DNA of 64,000 nt, from the NCBI GenBank assembly GCA_035531075.1, contig DATKTO010000011.1, positions 62,001 through 126,000 on the forward strand, read 5' to 3'. The stretch is from 39-52-133 sp035531075. Lineage in GTDB: Bacteria; Pseudomonadota; Gammaproteobacteria; Burkholderiales; Gallionellaceae. The position numbers were made by a program, and so were the translations under genes. The notes beneath the pieces were generated by a model that worked only from the letters and a program-made list of their open reading frames with translations, searched no databases and was not told the origin of the DNA. The stretch's first letter is position 1. Each line of letters opens with the position of its first letter. Positions 8,304-20,146 of the stretch are shown here, in pieces.

Positions 8304-8570
8304 ATGAGTCCTTCAATACCGACCAAACCACTGATTCCGGTTTGTCCCGGACCGAAGCAGTATTGCGGCTGGGACGAAGGCGCCTGAACTGTCGACGAAA
8401 GGGCAACGTCAGCTGCGGGAAATCATACTCGATTGATGCGCGAACCCTTGTTTGTGCTGCTGGTTTCAGCCGGCACGATCAATCTGTTGCCGGGCGAGAT
8501 GAACGATGCTCTGACACTGCCATTCATGCTCGATGTGTTCCATGTGCATCATCGCCGGAATCGGCAACAA
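8304..8570 (+). pseudogene. Decayed N-terminal fragment of a P-type cation ATPase
   Basis: Three reading frames together spell the beginning of a P2-type ATPase. The pieces are GLSRTEAVLRLG (from ~8338), then ELSTKGQRQLREIILD (from ~8385), a TGA, then MREPLFVLLVSAGTINLLPG and EMNDALTLPFMLDVF (from ~8435). They parallel GLTQAEVAERLR, NELPGGHKRTTLTIALE and VVREPMFLLLVAAGSIYFLLG of the intact ATPase at 53216-55768. At least two frameshifts and the loss of everything after the second membrane helix mark it as a relic. The edges are approximate. Confidence 0.65.
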
Positions 8571-8673
8571 GGTCTGGTTTGAATGGCTCTGGGTGTTACT
8601 GCAGAAGGCCTTAAATTACCGCAGGCTCGGCTAAATTCGCTGCAATCCGGGCTCACCCATGCGGGCAAATATA

Positions 8674-11600
8674 TCACCTGTTTTCGCTCAAACGTTCGAT
8701 GTTATCACGCAGCAACTCCTCCACTGCAGCCATAAACTCTATGACGCTGATCGGCTTGGTGAGGTAGCGCCGGAATCCTGCCCGCAGGCCTTTTTCTATT
8801 TCTGCTGGATTAGCCGATGCACTGATAGCCATGACCGGAATATTCCGCGTGAGCTCGTTTCTCTGCAGCAGATTCAAGACCTCAAACCCATTCATGCCTG
8901 GCAAACAGATATCCAGCAGAATAATATCCGGCCTCCGGGCTCGTGCCATATCCAGGCCCAGGGTAGGCGTATGTGCCGTCAGCAGCGTTATATTATCCAT
9001 TCTGGAAATGATTTTTTCGACCAGTTGGATATGGTCAGGATTGTCTTCGACATAGAGCAAGACCGCATTCTTATCTGTCGTAACAGATCGCTCCTTCAAT
9101 ACCGCAGGTGTGCTAACGGCTGCTGCGCCATCAGCCACAGGCAAATCAATCCAGAATTTGCTTCCCAGATAGAATATGGATTCCACCCCGATCTTGCCGC
9201 CCATCAATTCGATGAGTTGTTTGGCAATCGACAAACCGATGCCCGCACCCTCAATGCTAAAGGGGCGCTTCGAGAGGTGGCTAAATGGCTCGAAAAGAGT
9301 TGAGAGATCGTCTTCCGAGATGCCTGTTCCTGTGTCGCATATCAGAATGCGAATTCGTCCTGCTGCGCGTCGCCCCCTGATAGTCACATTTCCACCAACC
9401 CGGTTGAACTTGACTGCATTGGCAAGCAGGTTGATCAAAACCTGCTTGAGACGAAACGCATCGGCCCGCACAATAACGCCTTCACAGGCTTCATCGGTAC
9501 AACTCAATTCAATCATCTTTTGAGTGGCCAGCGGTTCCATCAACTCCAGGCATTCTTTCATGCAACTGCGTAACTCAACATTCTCGATATTAAGCTCAAT
9601 CTTGCCGGCCTCTATGGCAGACAGGCTAAGGAGATCCTCGATAATTCTGAGCAGGTGCCAGCCCGAGCGTATGATTGCTTTGAGGTTATCACGGTGATTG
9701 TCGATCGTTTCATCACCGCCACTCACCTCCATAATCTGGGCGAAACCGATAATAGAGTTAAGCGGCGTGCGCAGTTCATGGCTCATACGCGACAGGAACT
9801 CGCTTTTTGCATGGTTGGCTTGCTCCGCCAGCTCCTTGGACTCCAGGAGTTCGGCTTCCACCAGCTTGCGCTCGGTGATGTCGCGCACCATGGCCACAAA
9901 ACGCGGTGCCTGCCCTGACTTTCGCACTAGCTGCAAATTGATTTCCACCGGGATATCGTGGCCATCCTTGTGCCGATGGATCGTTTCAAACTTGTGCGAA
10001 GGCATGCTTCCATCCAGCAGCGGCTGAATCACGCTCCTGAAATCCGCCTCAGTAATGGCAGGCCTGATGTCCAGCGGCGTCATCTTCAGCAGTTCTTCCT
10101 CGCTGAACCCGACCTGAGCCTTTGCCCCCTCATTGATATAGGTGAAGCGCAGCGTGTCATGTTCAAAAATAAATACGCAGTCCAGCGTCTGGTCGAGCGT
10201 ATATTTGAACTCGGCCAGTGCAGCCTCGCTGCTTTTTGTCAATTCTTCTGCTGCCTTGCGCTCGGTGATATTTTCATGCACCGCCACCCAGACCTTGCCG
10301 AACCTGTGATGCTCAAACGTCGAAATACTTACACTGCACCAGAAAGCAATCCCATTCTTTCTGATATTCCGAATTTCACCGCTCCAGACTCCTGACTTAG
10401 CAAGCGCACTCGTTATCTTTGTTGCCACTTCCGCGGGGCTCATCTCGCCGTGGGCAGTAAGTATGCTCACATGCTTGCCGATAAGCTCGTCTTGCCCGTA
10501 AGCAAACATGCGTTCAAGCTGCGGGTTGACGAAAACAATATGCCCATCGCCAGCATCGACCAGCAATATGCCTTCCGCAAGGTTAGTCAATATTGCGCTA
10601 TGCAAACGCAAGGAATCTTCGGCGAATTTTCGCTCGGTTATATCACGGATAATGCTTTGCATATAGAAAGTGCCTTGCACCTCGATCACGCGCGCGCTGA
10701 TTTCCACCGGGAAAGTACTGCCATCCTTGCGCTGGAAAATGCCATCAATGCGCAATGACCATCCCCGCTTTTGTACATCGAGCTTGCCCGGTACAGCCGG
10801 ATTGTCGAGCGGATCATGCAATTCCATGACCTGCTTTTGCAGCAGCTCTTCCCGGCTATAACCCAGAGCCTGCTGTGCACTTTCATTGGCCTCGATGATC
10901 TGCCCCGTCTCGTTGGCGACAATAATCATGTCATTGGCATAGCGCGTGAGATTCTGTAAATGCTTGAGCAGTAGTTCACGCTCAAGTGCAGCATCATGCT
11001 GAACCTTGAGGTGAGCGTAGCGTGCACGGCTTCCCTTGAACCAGAGAAAGACCAAGCCCCCCCCAAATGCGGCAAATGCAATAACCAGCCCCGCCACCCA
11101 TTGCTGGAGTGTGTTTATAGGGGAAAAAAGTTCTGCACTGTCGATTTTTGCAACCAAAAACCAAGGGGTTTCTGGAACTCTACGCATGGCCGAGACAACG
11201 GGAATCCCGCGATAATCCACACCATCCACCGTGCTGGTTTCTCCATGAATCGCCATCACCGTCGGCAATTTCGCTCTATCTGCCGGGACATGCAGGGTCA
11301 ATGCCGTATCTTTCCGGTGACGCAATTCGTTGAGGAACACGACATCATTGCCTTCCAGCCTTGTCAGCAATGTTTCTGCAGTATGGCTTTGGGTGGGCCA
11401 TGTCTGGATCATTGGGTAGAGAAACAAATCGGGGTCAATTTTTAACAGCAACGCGCCAACGATACGGTTGCCATTTTTTTTATCAACAACCCTGAGTGGT
11501 GCCACGCTGTCGATGGCGACTTTATTGTCAGTGTGCTCCCTGTGCAAATCCAGGAACAACACGCGCTGGCTCTGCATTGCATCCACGGCGAGCTTCTTGT

Positions 11601-12036
11601 CTTCAGTGTCGGGCACATAGTCGCCTGCTGTCGACATTCTGACTCTGCCCTCCCTGTCCAGCAGGGTGACGCTCTTGTAACTCTGTTCCTGCATTATGCC
11701 ATCGAGAGTTCTCAGGATTTGTTGCTTGTGTTCGTTGTCGCGCGCGCCTTCACGCAGCCATTGCTCCACATAGCCTGAAAACATGGCGCCGTGTAAGAAA
11801 TATTCTGCCCGTCGTTTATGGGCCTCGCGCCAGGCGGCAATTTGTGCGACTTTTGCATCGGCAATTGCGCCGAGGTTCTCTATTTCTCTTTCAGTTATTA
11901 TTTTCTTGTACTGACCAAAAATAACGTAGGCGGCGCCGACGATCATAAAAACAAGCAGAATGAAAGCAAGTAGCGCCCTCAGAACGGATATATTCCAAAA
12001 TGGAGTGAATTTTTTTCTGGTATCAGCAAGAGTCAT
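8674..12036 (-). CDS. Membrane hybrid sensor histidine kinase (Cache-PAS3-HK-REC)
   Basis: This protein of 1120 residues has a first membrane helix at ~17-41, a large periplasmic Cache-type sensor (~45-305), and a second helix at ~313-334. Three PAS domains follow (~360-470, 480-590, 605-725), each ending in a RDITERK-like segment. Then come a HisKA domain with SHELRTPLN (His near 750), an HATPase domain (NLLANAVKFN, DTGTGI, GAGIGLSI) and a C-terminal receiver with VEDNPDH and LLDICLPGMNGFEV (Asp near 1043) plus TKPIS. No output domain follows the receiver, so phosphate probably passes to another protein. Its ATG overlaps the TGA of a 37-residue lipoprotein-like ORF. The signal sensed is unknown. 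Confidence 0.95.
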   Translation of the reverse strand: MTLADTRKKFTPFWNISVLRALLAFILLVFMIVGAAYVIFGQYKKIITEREIENLGAIADAKVAQIAAWREAHKRRAEYFLHGAMFSGYVEQWLREGARDNEHKQQILRTLDGIMQEQSYKSVTLLDREGRVRMSTAGDYVPDTEDKKLAVDAMQSQRVLFLDLHREHTDNKVAIDSVAPLRVVDKKNGNRIVGALLLKIDPDLFLYPMIQTWPTQSHTAETLLTRLEGNDVVFLNELRHRKDTALTLHVPADRAKLPTVMAIHGETSTVDGVDYRGIPVVSAMRRVPETPWFLVAKIDSAELFSPINTLQQWVAGLVIAFAAFGGGLVFLWFKGSRARYAHLKVQHDAALERELLLKHLQNLTRYANDMIIVANETGQIIEANESAQQALGYSREELLQKQVMELHDPLDNPAVPGKLDVQKRGWSLRIDGIFQRKDGSTFPVEISARVIEVQGTFYMQSIIRDITERKFAEDSLRLHSAILTNLAEGILLVDAGDGHIVFVNPQLERMFAYGQDELIGKHVSILTAHGEMSPAEVATKITSALAKSGVWSGEIRNIRKNGIAFWCSVSISTFEHHRFGKVWVAVHENITERKAAEELTKSSEAALAEFKYTLDQTLDCVFIFEHDTLRFTYINEGAKAQVGFSEEELLKMTPLDIRPAITEADFRSVIQPLLDGSMPSHKFETIHRHKDGHDIPVEINLQLVRKSGQAPRFVAMVRDITERKLVEAELLESKELAEQANHAKSEFLSRMSHELRTPLNSIIGFAQIMEVSGGDETIDNHRDNLKAIIRSGWHLLRIIEDLLSLSAIEAGKIELNIENVELRSCMKECLELMEPLATQKMIELSCTDEACEGVIVRADAFRLKQVLINLLANAVKFNRVGGNVTIRGRRAAGRIRILICDTGTGISEDDLSTLFEPFSHLSKRPFSIEGAGIGLSIAKQLIELMGGKIGVESIFYLGSKFWIDLPVADGAAAVSTPAVLKERSVTTDKNAVLLYVEDNPDHIQLVEKIISRMDNITLLTAHTPTLGLDMARARRPDIILLDICLPGMNGFEVLNLLQRNELTRNIPVMAISASANPAEIEKGLRAGFRRYLTKPISVIEFMAAVEELLRDNIERLSENR

Positions 12037-12146
12037 TTATGCACCTCAACAGAAAATATTGATCGACCTGTCACTTTCGGATTAGTTGTCATTTTATTCA
12101 GTGTTGAACAGCCTAACATCGAAATCAATATTAAAGTTAGACGCAT
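12033..12146 (-). CDS. Possible 37-residue lipoprotein coupled to the sensor kinase
   Basis: The frame reads MRLTLILISMLGC followed by STLNKMTTNPKV and ends in VEVHK. MRLTLILISMLGC looks like a short lipoprotein signal with a lipobox-like MLGC, leaving a mature peptide of about 25 residues. Its TGA overlaps the kinase ATG (ATGA), and the kinase Shine-Dalgarno (GAGGTG) lies inside it. The same frame stays open upstream to 12308, but those codons look non-coding. Real small gene or chance leader: undecided. Confidence 0.35.
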   Translation of the reverse strand: MRLTLILISMLGCSTLNKMTTNPKVTGRSIFSVEVHK

Positions 12147-12382
12147 AAAGCGTGCCAGAACAAAAACAAAATTACTTTGCATACACAGATAAATGTTTGC
12201 ACCAAAATAGAGCAACCACATCATCAATGCGCACCAAACCGGAGCAATATAAATGAATATAAAAACACTGCTTCCATGTATGGAATTAATCCCCATATGG
12301 CGCAGCAAGTCATGCCCGCGAAGAGATATTTGCGTGCCTGGTTCGCTCCTGTTATTTGATGAAGTGTTTAGTACGAGCTGAC

Positions 12383-14398
12383 TTAAAAATTTCCCTGATT
12401 AACGCTCAACATGATCGACACCTCATTGTCCGATCCCGGCCATTGCAGGGTGAGCATCACGGCTTGCATGATTTTTTCAAAACCGGCTTCCGATTGCGAT
12501 ACGGTAAAAAATGGCGTGCCACGCAGCTGTACCAATTGCGTCGCATGCAAGCGCAGATTGCCGCCCAGCACGCCATCATCCAGCACCAGCCCGTCCGCGT
12601 CGGCCAACTCCAGCGGCTTGCCGAAACCGCCCAGCACATGCCCGTCTTCAAGGTAGCGACCCAGGAAACCATCGCAGCTCGGCATCGCCAAGGCTACGCG
12701 AGTGGACAGGACCGCACCGGCACCGCCGCTCAGGCGATAGCTGACACCCAGGTGATTTCTATCCAGAAAGATTCGTTTGGTCACTGTCACACCTTCCAGC
12801 TCGGCGCGAAATGTCATACCGGAAGAATCCGTCTCGACCAGTTCATAGAACAACTCAAAGTTCTTTCTGTCCAGCACGATGCCGTCGCGAAACAGTGTCT
12901 GCCCGTGCGCGTCTGACACCATGTCTTCAGCGCTGATCACATGCTTGTAGGTCACGCGGTCATGCGGCGAAGCGATGCCATCACCGTTGTGATGGCTGGC
13001 ATGACTGGACTCAATTTTTCGGAAGTAGTGTTCGGGCTGGCGCCGCAGCGTGTCGCCAAAATTATGATTCAACTGGTAGGCGTCAAATTCGCTGATGCTG
13101 GCACTTCCGTCCAGTTTGACGACAACTTGCAGTGATGAATTATGCAGAAAAATCTCATCACAGCCGTCGCTGTCAAAATCAATGCGCGTGTTGGGAAGCC
13201 GTGGCGACGCCTTGTCCAGCATGGCTTCCAGCTGCACGATGGCGCGATAAACTTCGCGTCGCAAATGAGGCAGATAGATGCCGCCGAACAGCCCGTGCCA
13301 GTAGGAATCGTTGGCCTGTGCGATGTAGAGCTGCTCCAGCATCGCAGCAGTGCGATTTTTTTCCGGCACCGCATTGAGCCTCGCTGATAGGCCCAGCATG
13401 CGCTTGTGCATCCAGTTTGATTCTGGATAACGGCTGAAAAAATTCTTCCAGATACCTCCGCGCAAAAAAGCCTTGCGCGTTTCATAATGCCCGCCCGATT
13501 TCTCAGTTTGCACCAGATCGGCATAGGTATGCGCGGCGGCCACCGGCAAGGTCCATTCGTTCATTTCTATGTATGAGGTAGTGGGCAGATAAACAATCCC
13601 TTGAGATTTTCCAGCGGCGTGATAGTCGCGGTAAGTTTGCGGCATAATGTACGGTGAAGCCAGCACGCCGCGTATAAAATCTTCCAGCCAATGCTTTTCG
13701 TACACCCACTCATAGGTCTCTGGCCAGATGCCGAATTTTTCAATGTCATCGAAATAGATAGCAGCTGTCTGCTTTCCCTCCAGCGCAAGACGTTCAAGAT
13801 AAGACACCACTTCATGTGCCGGCGTAAAAGGGATCCGATAGCGCAGGGCTTCTGAAATTGGAAACAGGTCGAGCTTGCGGTCATCTTCTTCGGTGGTAAA
13901 AAAACCATTCAATTCTTCGCTGTGTTTGCCGCTGCATAGAAAATGGTAGTCATCCACCGTGACATAAGCCATTTTTGCATCGACCAGGGCAGGTACAACC
14001 GTGGCCTCCCACACCCGTTCAGTCAGCCATGCACCCTGCGGCCGCGCGCCCAGTCTGGCTTGCAGCTTGTCTGACAGCTTGTTCATCTGGCCGATTCGAT
14101 CACGATACGGTATCACTGCCAGCACCGGCTCGGTATCGCCACCGCCAAACATTTCAACCTGTCCGCGCGCGACCATTTGCTTGAGCAGGTTCATGTCCTG
14201 AGGGTATTTCATGAACAGATAATCGAGCAGCCAGCCGCTGAAATGCACGGCAAAGCGAAACTCGGGATACTGATGCAGGACATGCAGAAATGGTTTGTAA
14301 CAACGCTCGTGCGCATCATCCACCACTTCGGCAAAATTCCCCACGGGTTGATGCGCGTGGACGCCAAAAAGCAAAGAAACTGATTTATGTGGGGTCAT
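12383..14398 (-). CDS. GH57 4-alpha-glucanotransferase / alpha-amylase
   Basis: This 671-residue glycoside hydrolase family 57 enzyme starts with the conserved FGVHAHQPVGNF. The nucleophile region WLTERVWE and the acid region IYFDDIEKFGIWP (second Asp of FDD) are both intact. The C-terminal half (~residues 400-671) is the beta-rich DUF1925/DUF1926 part found in 4-alpha-glucanotransferases such as the Thermococcus enzyme. It acts on alpha-1,4-glucans in the cytoplasm (no signal peptide). It heads the same strand as the second GH57 gene and glgC, so it belongs to the glycogen cluster. Confidence 0.92.
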   Translation of the reverse strand: MTPHKSVSLLFGVHAHQPVGNFAEVVDDAHERCYKPFLHVLHQYPEFRFAVHFSGWLLDYLFMKYPQDMNLLKQMVARGQVEMFGGGDTEPVLAVIPYRDRIGQMNKLSDKLQARLGARPQGAWLTERVWEATVVPALVDAKMAYVTVDDYHFLCSGKHSEELNGFFTTEEDDRKLDLFPISEALRYRIPFTPAHEVVSYLERLALEGKQTAAIYFDDIEKFGIWPETYEWVYEKHWLEDFIRGVLASPYIMPQTYRDYHAAGKSQGIVYLPTTSYIEMNEWTLPVAAAHTYADLVQTEKSGGHYETRKAFLRGGIWKNFFSRYPESNWMHKRMLGLSARLNAVPEKNRTAAMLEQLYIAQANDSYWHGLFGGIYLPHLRREVYRAIVQLEAMLDKASPRLPNTRIDFDSDGCDEIFLHNSSLQVVVKLDGSASISEFDAYQLNHNFGDTLRRQPEHYFRKIESSHASHHNGDGIASPHDRVTYKHVISAEDMVSDAHGQTLFRDGIVLDRKNFELFYELVETDSSGMTFRAELEGVTVTKRIFLDRNHLGVSYRLSGGAGAVLSTRVALAMPSCDGFLGRYLEDGHVLGGFGKPLELADADGLVLDDGVLGGNLRLHATQLVQLRGTPFFTVSQSEAGFEKIMQAVMLTLQWPGSDNEVSIMLSVNQGNF

Positions 14399-14495
14399 GT
14401 TTATTACTCTCTATCGAGTCAACACACTTCAAGACATTAACCGGGACAGGGCGCATAGCGGGGTAAGCAGGAAACCGTGAACGGAGTTATATTCA

Positions 14496-16211
14496 TTACG
14501 AGCCGCGCCGCATGGTGCCTCCCACCTCGATCATCCCCCCGCCCTGGCTGATAGGCAGATGCAAGTTGTCCGGAATCGGCAGCTTTAACAACTGATAAAG
14601 ATGCATCAGGTTATGGCGATACAGCCGGTCAAAACTCTCCACGGCAAATGACGGGTTGTAATCGCCAAACCACCAGAACCAGTCTGAACTCTCGCATGAT
14701 GACAGTTGCTTTTCAGCAGCCTGCTGCTCTTCCCTGCTTAGGCGTCCTGCTGCCATGACCATGTCATATTTCTGTTTGGCTGCACACAATAGATCCCAGG
14801 CATGATTCTTGTCCGGCGAACCTATCCAGGTGGAAAAAGTGCCATACACCCAGCTGCCGGCAACCAGCCCAGGCAGTTCGCTTTCTTTCGCCAGCCCCTT
14901 GCCGCCATCTACTGCAAGCTTGTCCAGATAATCGCGATAATGCGTGGTGTTGATTTTCTGGCTTTTTTCCAGAGCGGAATACAGGTCATTCAGGAAGTGA
15001 TAGCCGTTGTAAGGATAATATTCCCAGGCGTTCTCACCATCGAGAATCACGCTCACCAGGGGTTTTTCATCCTTTGCAGCCTGAACTGCTATCGCTTCAA
15101 CCTGCGCGACAAAATGCTGTGCCGCATCCTGTCCGTTCCAGTTTGAATATTCAAAACCAATCAAATCTGCCAGGTGGTCATCACGGAAGAAGCAATGCAG
15201 CGAATACGCAGCACCTTGCACACGGTAAGGCCGGTAAAGGTATTGTTTTCGATCAGTGGATTGCAGCTTGACATGGTTCAGACTATTGACCAGCACATTT
15301 TCGCCGCTCGCCGTCCAGCGGCACCCCTGCTCTGCCAGCACTTCCAGCAGCTCGGTTGAAACCGCGCCCTCGGCCGGCCACACACCTTGCGGGTACTCGC
15401 CAAAACGTGACTTATGGCTGTCCACTGCCTTCGCCAGCTGTGCCTGCACACGCAGCCTGCCACCGGGATAACGCTGCGATTGCGGCAGACTGCTTTGTGG
15501 CTGGCTCTCGCGCGCACTGTGAATATCCAGTAAAAGAGGCGCCAGCGGATGAAAGTGCGGGGTAGTGGAAATTTCAATTTGGCCGCGCTCGGCCAATTTC
15601 CGGTAGCGCGGAATAATCCCGCTCACAACGCGGCCTAACAGTTCAAACAGCTGGTTGCGATCGTCAAACGAAAAGTTTTCATCCTTGCTCATCAAACGAA
15701 TCACCAGATCATGTTCGCGGCGCACGCTTTCGCCGCACCAGGCCAGGTGATACCAGGTCAGCAGATCGGCCAGATATTGTCCGGACAAATAGGAAATCGC
15801 TGTTTTGCCACCGTGCTCTACCAGCTTGAAAATGTCAGACAGGCGTTTGTAGAAAGGATAAGGGGCGACCATCTTTTTGTGGTCGCTGCGAAAACAGCTG
15901 GTAATAATCAGATCGCGTTCCGCTTCGCTTACATCATTGAGATTGTCGCATGCCAGCAAGCGCAACAGGGGATCGCGAATTTTTCCGCTGGCGAATTGCT
16001 GTTGATAATCTTCAATCTGGTCCAGCAGTACCGGCACAAAGTTGACCACGACTTTCACCCCGGGATGCTGTTCCAGGTGATAGGCCATATCCGTGTAGTC
16101 CTTAATCGCGTGCAAATAGACCCACGGCAGCAGGAATTCACCGCTGCCGTAATCGCGGTAATCCGGCTGGTGCATGTGCCAGAGAAAAACAAGGTCGACG
16201 GATTTGGTCAT
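14496..16211 (-). CDS. GH57 family glycoside hydrolase
   Basis: This 571-residue cytoplasmic protein has the GH57 region LVFLWHMHQPDYRD, substrate region STTPHFHPLAPLLLD, nucleophile region GVWPAEGAVS and acid region VILDGENAWEYYPYNG. It is of the single-domain type annotated as alpha-amylase/alpha-mannosidase-like in many proteobacteria; the exact specificity cannot be read. It differs strongly from the 671-residue GH57 next to it and is not a recent duplicate. Start: ATG at 16211 after GAGGTTCTCAT. About 200 bp of non-coding DNA separate it from glgC. Confidence 0.9.
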   Translation of the reverse strand: MTKSVDLVFLWHMHQPDYRDYGSGEFLLPWVYLHAIKDYTDMAYHLEQHPGVKVVVNFVPVLLDQIEDYQQQFASGKIRDPLLRLLACDNLNDVSEAERDLIITSCFRSDHKKMVAPYPFYKRLSDIFKLVEHGGKTAISYLSGQYLADLLTWYHLAWCGESVRREHDLVIRLMSKDENFSFDDRNQLFELLGRVVSGIIPRYRKLAERGQIEISTTPHFHPLAPLLLDIHSARESQPQSSLPQSQRYPGGRLRVQAQLAKAVDSHKSRFGEYPQGVWPAEGAVSTELLEVLAEQGCRWTASGENVLVNSLNHVKLQSTDRKQYLYRPYRVQGAAYSLHCFFRDDHLADLIGFEYSNWNGQDAAQHFVAQVEAIAVQAAKDEKPLVSVILDGENAWEYYPYNGYHFLNDLYSALEKSQKINTTHYRDYLDKLAVDGGKGLAKESELPGLVAGSWVYGTFSTWIGSPDKNHAWDLLCAAKQKYDMVMAAGRLSREEQQAAEKQLSSCESSDWFWWFGDYNPSFAVESFDRLYRHNLMHLYQLLKLPIPDNLHLPISQGGGMIEVGGTMRRGS

Positions 16212-16413
16212 ATGAGAACCTCAATATCTCCACACTTCATCCCAAGTGCTACATCGATAAAATTCAAAATCCCAAGCGACACAAGTGCGAGGCAATACGT
16301 CGTTTCAGTGAAGGGTAACCTTTAGGCCAGCCGTAGCTAAATCAAAGCGCACAGCATATGTTTTAGCGTTTAGATTGTCTGAGCAAGGCCGTATCGCGAC
16401 GGAGTTGGTATTT

Positions 16414-17694
16414 TCAGCGAATGCGGTGAACTTTTTGTCCCAGCATATCCGGGGTCACCAGCACGATGCCATTTTCTGTCACATAAAACCGCTTTTTATC
16501 CTCTTCCAGATTCACCCCGATCTTCATGCCATCCGGAATAATAGTCAGCTTGTCTATCACGGCGCGCTTAATCACCACGTTTTGCCCAACCTCGACATTG
16601 GGCAACAATACCGATTCATCTACCGATGAAAAACTATTCACGTGCACATTGGAAAACAGCAATGAACTATGCACCGAAGCGCCGCTGATAATGCAGCCCC
16701 CTGACACCAGTGAATCCACTGCCATACCCCGGCGCTCGTCGTCATTAAACACAAACTTTGCTGGCGGCAGTTGCTCCTGAAAAGTCCAGATAGGCCATTC
16801 CTGATCATACATATTGAGATCAGGCACAACCTTGGTGAGCTCCATATTTGCCTCCCAATAGGCATCCACGGTACCCACGTCGCGCCAATAAGGTTTGCCG
16901 TCGCCGTATTTGACGCAACTGCTGTTAAAATTTTGCGCAAACACGCGATATTTCGATGCAATCAAATGCGGGATAACATCTTTTCCGAAATCATGGCTGG
17001 AGCGCGGATCATCCACATCACGCAGCAATTGCTCGTACAGAAACTGCGCGTTAAATACATAGACTCCCATGCTGGCCAGCGACTTGTCCGGCATACCCAC
17101 GATGGCTGAAGGTTTCTCCGGCTTCTCCTCGAAGGCAACGACGCGCCCTTCCTTGTCGACTTCCATCACACCAAACGCGCTGGCATCGGCCAACGGCACT
17201 TCAATACACGCGACGGTCATATCGGCCTGGCGTTGCACATGAAAAGCAATCAATTCGCCGTAGTCCATTTTATAAACGTGATCGCCTGCCAGTACCAGCA
17301 CATAATCGGGATTGGTCTCGCGCAGGATATCCAGGTTCTGGAACACCGCATCTGCCGTACCCTGATACCATTTGGCCTCAACTCGCTGTTGCGCCGGCAA
17401 CACATCGATAAATTCGCCGAACTGGCCGTTCAGGAATTGCCAGCCGCGCTGGATATGCTGAATCAGGCTATGCGCTTTGTATTGTGTGGCGACCCCTACC
17501 CGGCGTATGCCTGAATTAACGCAGTTCGACAGCACAAAATCGATAATGCGAAACTTGCCGGCAATGGGAACAGCGGGTTTGGCGCGCCAGTCAGTCAGCT
17601 GATGCAGACGGCTCCCTCTCCCCCCCGCCAATATCATGGCATAAGTATTCTTGGTCATCTGGCTTACAAATCTGACTTTTTCTGGCTGCCGCAT
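16414..17694 (-). CDS. glgC: Glucose-1-phosphate adenylyltransferase GlgC
   Basis: GlgC makes ADP-glucose, the committed step of bacterial glycogen synthesis. The 426-residue protein has the nucleotidyltransferase motif ILAGGRGSRLHQLT with DWRAKPAVP, the catalytic VLVLAGDHVYKMDY, the sugar-phosphate loop VAFEEKPEKP, and the left-handed beta-helix C-terminus. The frame is open to 18084, but AAGGGAGCT just before the ATG at 17694 and the family N-terminus fix this start; MTKNTYAM at 17658 is an alternative. Divergent from glgB with a gap of 87 bp, giving a shared regulatory region. Confidence 0.95.
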   Translation of the reverse strand: MRQPEKVRFVSQMTKNTYAMILAGGRGSRLHQLTDWRAKPAVPIAGKFRIIDFVLSNCVNSGIRRVGVATQYKAHSLIQHIQRGWQFLNGQFGEFIDVLPAQQRVEAKWYQGTADAVFQNLDILRETNPDYVLVLAGDHVYKMDYGELIAFHVQRQADMTVACIEVPLADASAFGVMEVDKEGRVVAFEEKPEKPSAIVGMPDKSLASMGVYVFNAQFLYEQLLRDVDDPRSSHDFGKDVIPHLIASKYRVFAQNFNSSCVKYGDGKPYWRDVGTVDAYWEANMELTKVVPDLNMYDQEWPIWTFQEQLPPAKFVFNDDERRGMAVDSLVSGGCIISGASVHSSLLFSNVHVNSFSSVDESVLLPNVEVGQNVVIKRAVIDKLTIIPDGMKIGVNLEEDKKRFYVTENGIVLVTPDMLGQKVHRIR

Positions 17695-17781
17695 GTAGCT
17701 CCCTTGAAATATTCTATTCAGAATGTCTAAATAGACATTAAAAGGTGATATGGTAATCGCTATGGAAATAATCAAGAGCCT

Positions 17782-19962
<2,181 letters not shown>

Positions 19963-20011
19963 AAGCTGATTAATATCCTAAGGAAACTCTGATTAAGTGT
20001 GCTTTGGACAT

Positions 20012-20120
20012 GGTTCGACAGGCTCACACCCAAAGGGTGCGAGAACCTCTGCGAGGCCACGAACGGAATCAAAAAGTTACCGTTCGTCCTGAGCTTGTCG
20101 AAGGAAGCTTGTCGAAGGAC
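20012..20120. repeat. REP-like element, family 2 copy a
   Basis: The element contains GGTTCGACAGGCTCA, an inner hairpin CGAACGG-N13-CCGTTCG, and CGTCCTGAGCTTGTCGAAGG followed by a second GCTTGTCGAAGGAC. The last part recurs at 25354-25380 including flanking bases (CTTGTCGAAGGACTT then GTTCAG). It lies between the convergent ends of glgB and the homospermidine synthase gene. Confidence 0.65.
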
Positions 20121-20146
20121 TTTGTTCAGAGTTTTCCTTATATTAT

